A stretch of 64,000 nucleotides of DNA from Martelella mediterranea (GTDB lineage: Bacteria; Pseudomonadota; Alphaproteobacteria; Rhizobiales; Rhizobiaceae). A program made the translations under genes and the position numbers. Below the pieces are notes generated by a model. The model saw only the letters and a list, made by a program, of their open reading frames with translations. It was not told the origin of the DNA and did not search any database. This document shows positions 63,676 to 64,000 of the stretch, piece after piece. The stretch's first letter is position 1, and every line of letters begins with the position of its first letter. The DNA lies in NCBI RefSeq assembly GCF_004342225.1, contig NZ_SMAR01000002.1, forward strand, positions 1 to 64,000. The letters are read 5' to 3'.

Positions 63676-63710
63676 GCCGCGGATGTGATGTCCGCGGCCT
63701 TTTTCTTTTC
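63676..63710 (+). terminator. Rho-independent terminator of the transporter operon
   Basis: GCCGCGGA (63676-63683) pairs with TCCGCGGC (63691-63698) over a seven-base loop, followed by CTTTTTCTTTTC. Confidence 0.9.
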
Positions 63711-63740
63711 GTTCAGTCAATACGGCTTTGATGAACAGCA

Positions 63741-64000
63741 TCATTCATCATCATCGTCCTGAAACAAAGGCCGCGAACCCCACACGCCTTCCACACGCAG
63801 CAGGAAGACATAAAGAGCAAGCGTTCCGAGCGCCATGGCAAACCATGTCAGCGCGTAACTGAGATGCGCATTTCGAAACTTCACCACGGTCAGGCCGCCT
63901 ATCGGATAGCCGCCCGCATTCGGCGTGTTATCGGCATCGATGAAATAGGGCGCATAAGGTTCCAGCCCCTTTGTTGACATGATGGACCCGACATCGCGCC
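63741..64000 (-). CDS. SURF1-family cytochrome c oxidase assembly protein (partial)
   Basis: Only the last 85 or so codons are in the window; the frame continues past the right edge without a stop. The visible part has the SURF1 C-terminal pattern: PYFIDADNTPNAGGYPIGG, then FRNAHLSYALTWFAMALGTL forming the second membrane helix, and an acidic tail. SURF1 inserts haem a into cytochrome oxidase. In this order it normally closes the cox gene cluster, which should lie to the right. Confidence 0.88.
   Translation of the reverse strand, partial: RDVGSIMSTKGLEPYAPYFIDADNTPNAGGYPIGGLTVVKFRNAHLSYALTWFAMALGTLALYVFLLRVEGVWGSRPLFQDDDDE

Noticed and set aside
1-64000. CRISPR arrays, tRNA and rRNA genes
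   Set aside because: No regularly spaced repeats, cloverleaf-like segments or rRNA landmarks were seen on reading through the window, although small tRNAs could be missed by eye.

Overview
The window reads as chromosome of an alphaproteobacterium of the order Hyphomicrobiales (Rhizobiales). The main grounds are an irr-fabA-fabB-fabI block, an Omp2-type porin, a SAM-II riboswitch ahead of metA, and a SURF1 gene at the right edge. The family cannot be fixed from sequence alone. Most of the window is accessory nutrient-uptake DNA: three oligopeptide-type (Dpp/Opp) ABC transporters and one polar-amino-acid ABC transporter, each packed with its own hydrolases or PLP/ThDP enzymes and, in most cases, a dedicated regulator.

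Layout. 1-1230: eroded insertion-sequence debris (IS21 IstB plus terminal repeats, and a possible IS256 scrap). 1232-1861: unknown membrane protein. 2471-11594: an IclR-regulated module with Dpp-type transporter, metal-dependent amidohydrolase, RidA-like protein and a divergent SelA-like PLP enzyme. A 20-base operator-like element is repeated ahead of both transcription units. 11736-13649: a LuxR-type regulator gene and an autotransporter gene, both 5'-truncated at one junction. 13833-17628: selO, a LysR regulator and a nitronate monooxygenase-like gene. 18006-22542: a small integrative mobilizable element with AlpA-like regulator, MobC-like protein, HUH relaxase containing an out-of-frame nested gene, AbrB/Doc toxin-antitoxin pair and P4-type integrase. 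22917-31323: LysR regulator, M20 amidohydrolase and a second Dpp-type transporter whose two ATPases are fused.

31509-44063 is a pair of divergent six-gene operons. The leftward one holds a GntR regulator, a creatininase-family hydrolase, a ketopantoate-reductase-like enzyme, an SDR, a NodB-type deacetylase and an isoaspartyl peptidase. The rightward one holds a complete DppABCDF-like transporter and an M32 carboxypeptidase. Three evenly spaced GTATCA(A/T)T repeats lie on the rightward promoter. I know no described system with this make-up; uptake and breakdown of damaged or cyclised peptides is one hypothesis.

44185-53823 is core genome: ubiG, a rhodanese, SAM-II riboswitch plus metA, galM, a YdcF-like gene, irr, fabABI and a porin. 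53984-54788 is a MerR regulator with a carboxymuconolactone-decarboxylase-like gene behind a textbook MerR promoter. 54747-63667 looks like a guanidino-compound (arginine-derivative) utilisation locus: AruI-like ThDP decarboxylase, AruH-like transaminase, TetR regulator and a DDAH-type amidino hydrolase face a His/Arg-type ABC transporter and an M20 hydrolase across a perfect inverted-repeat operator. The window ends inside a SURF1-family gene.

All four binding-protein genes are followed by an intercistronic stem-loop, consistent with keeping the binding protein more abundant than its membrane partners. I saw no tRNA, rRNA or CRISPR array.
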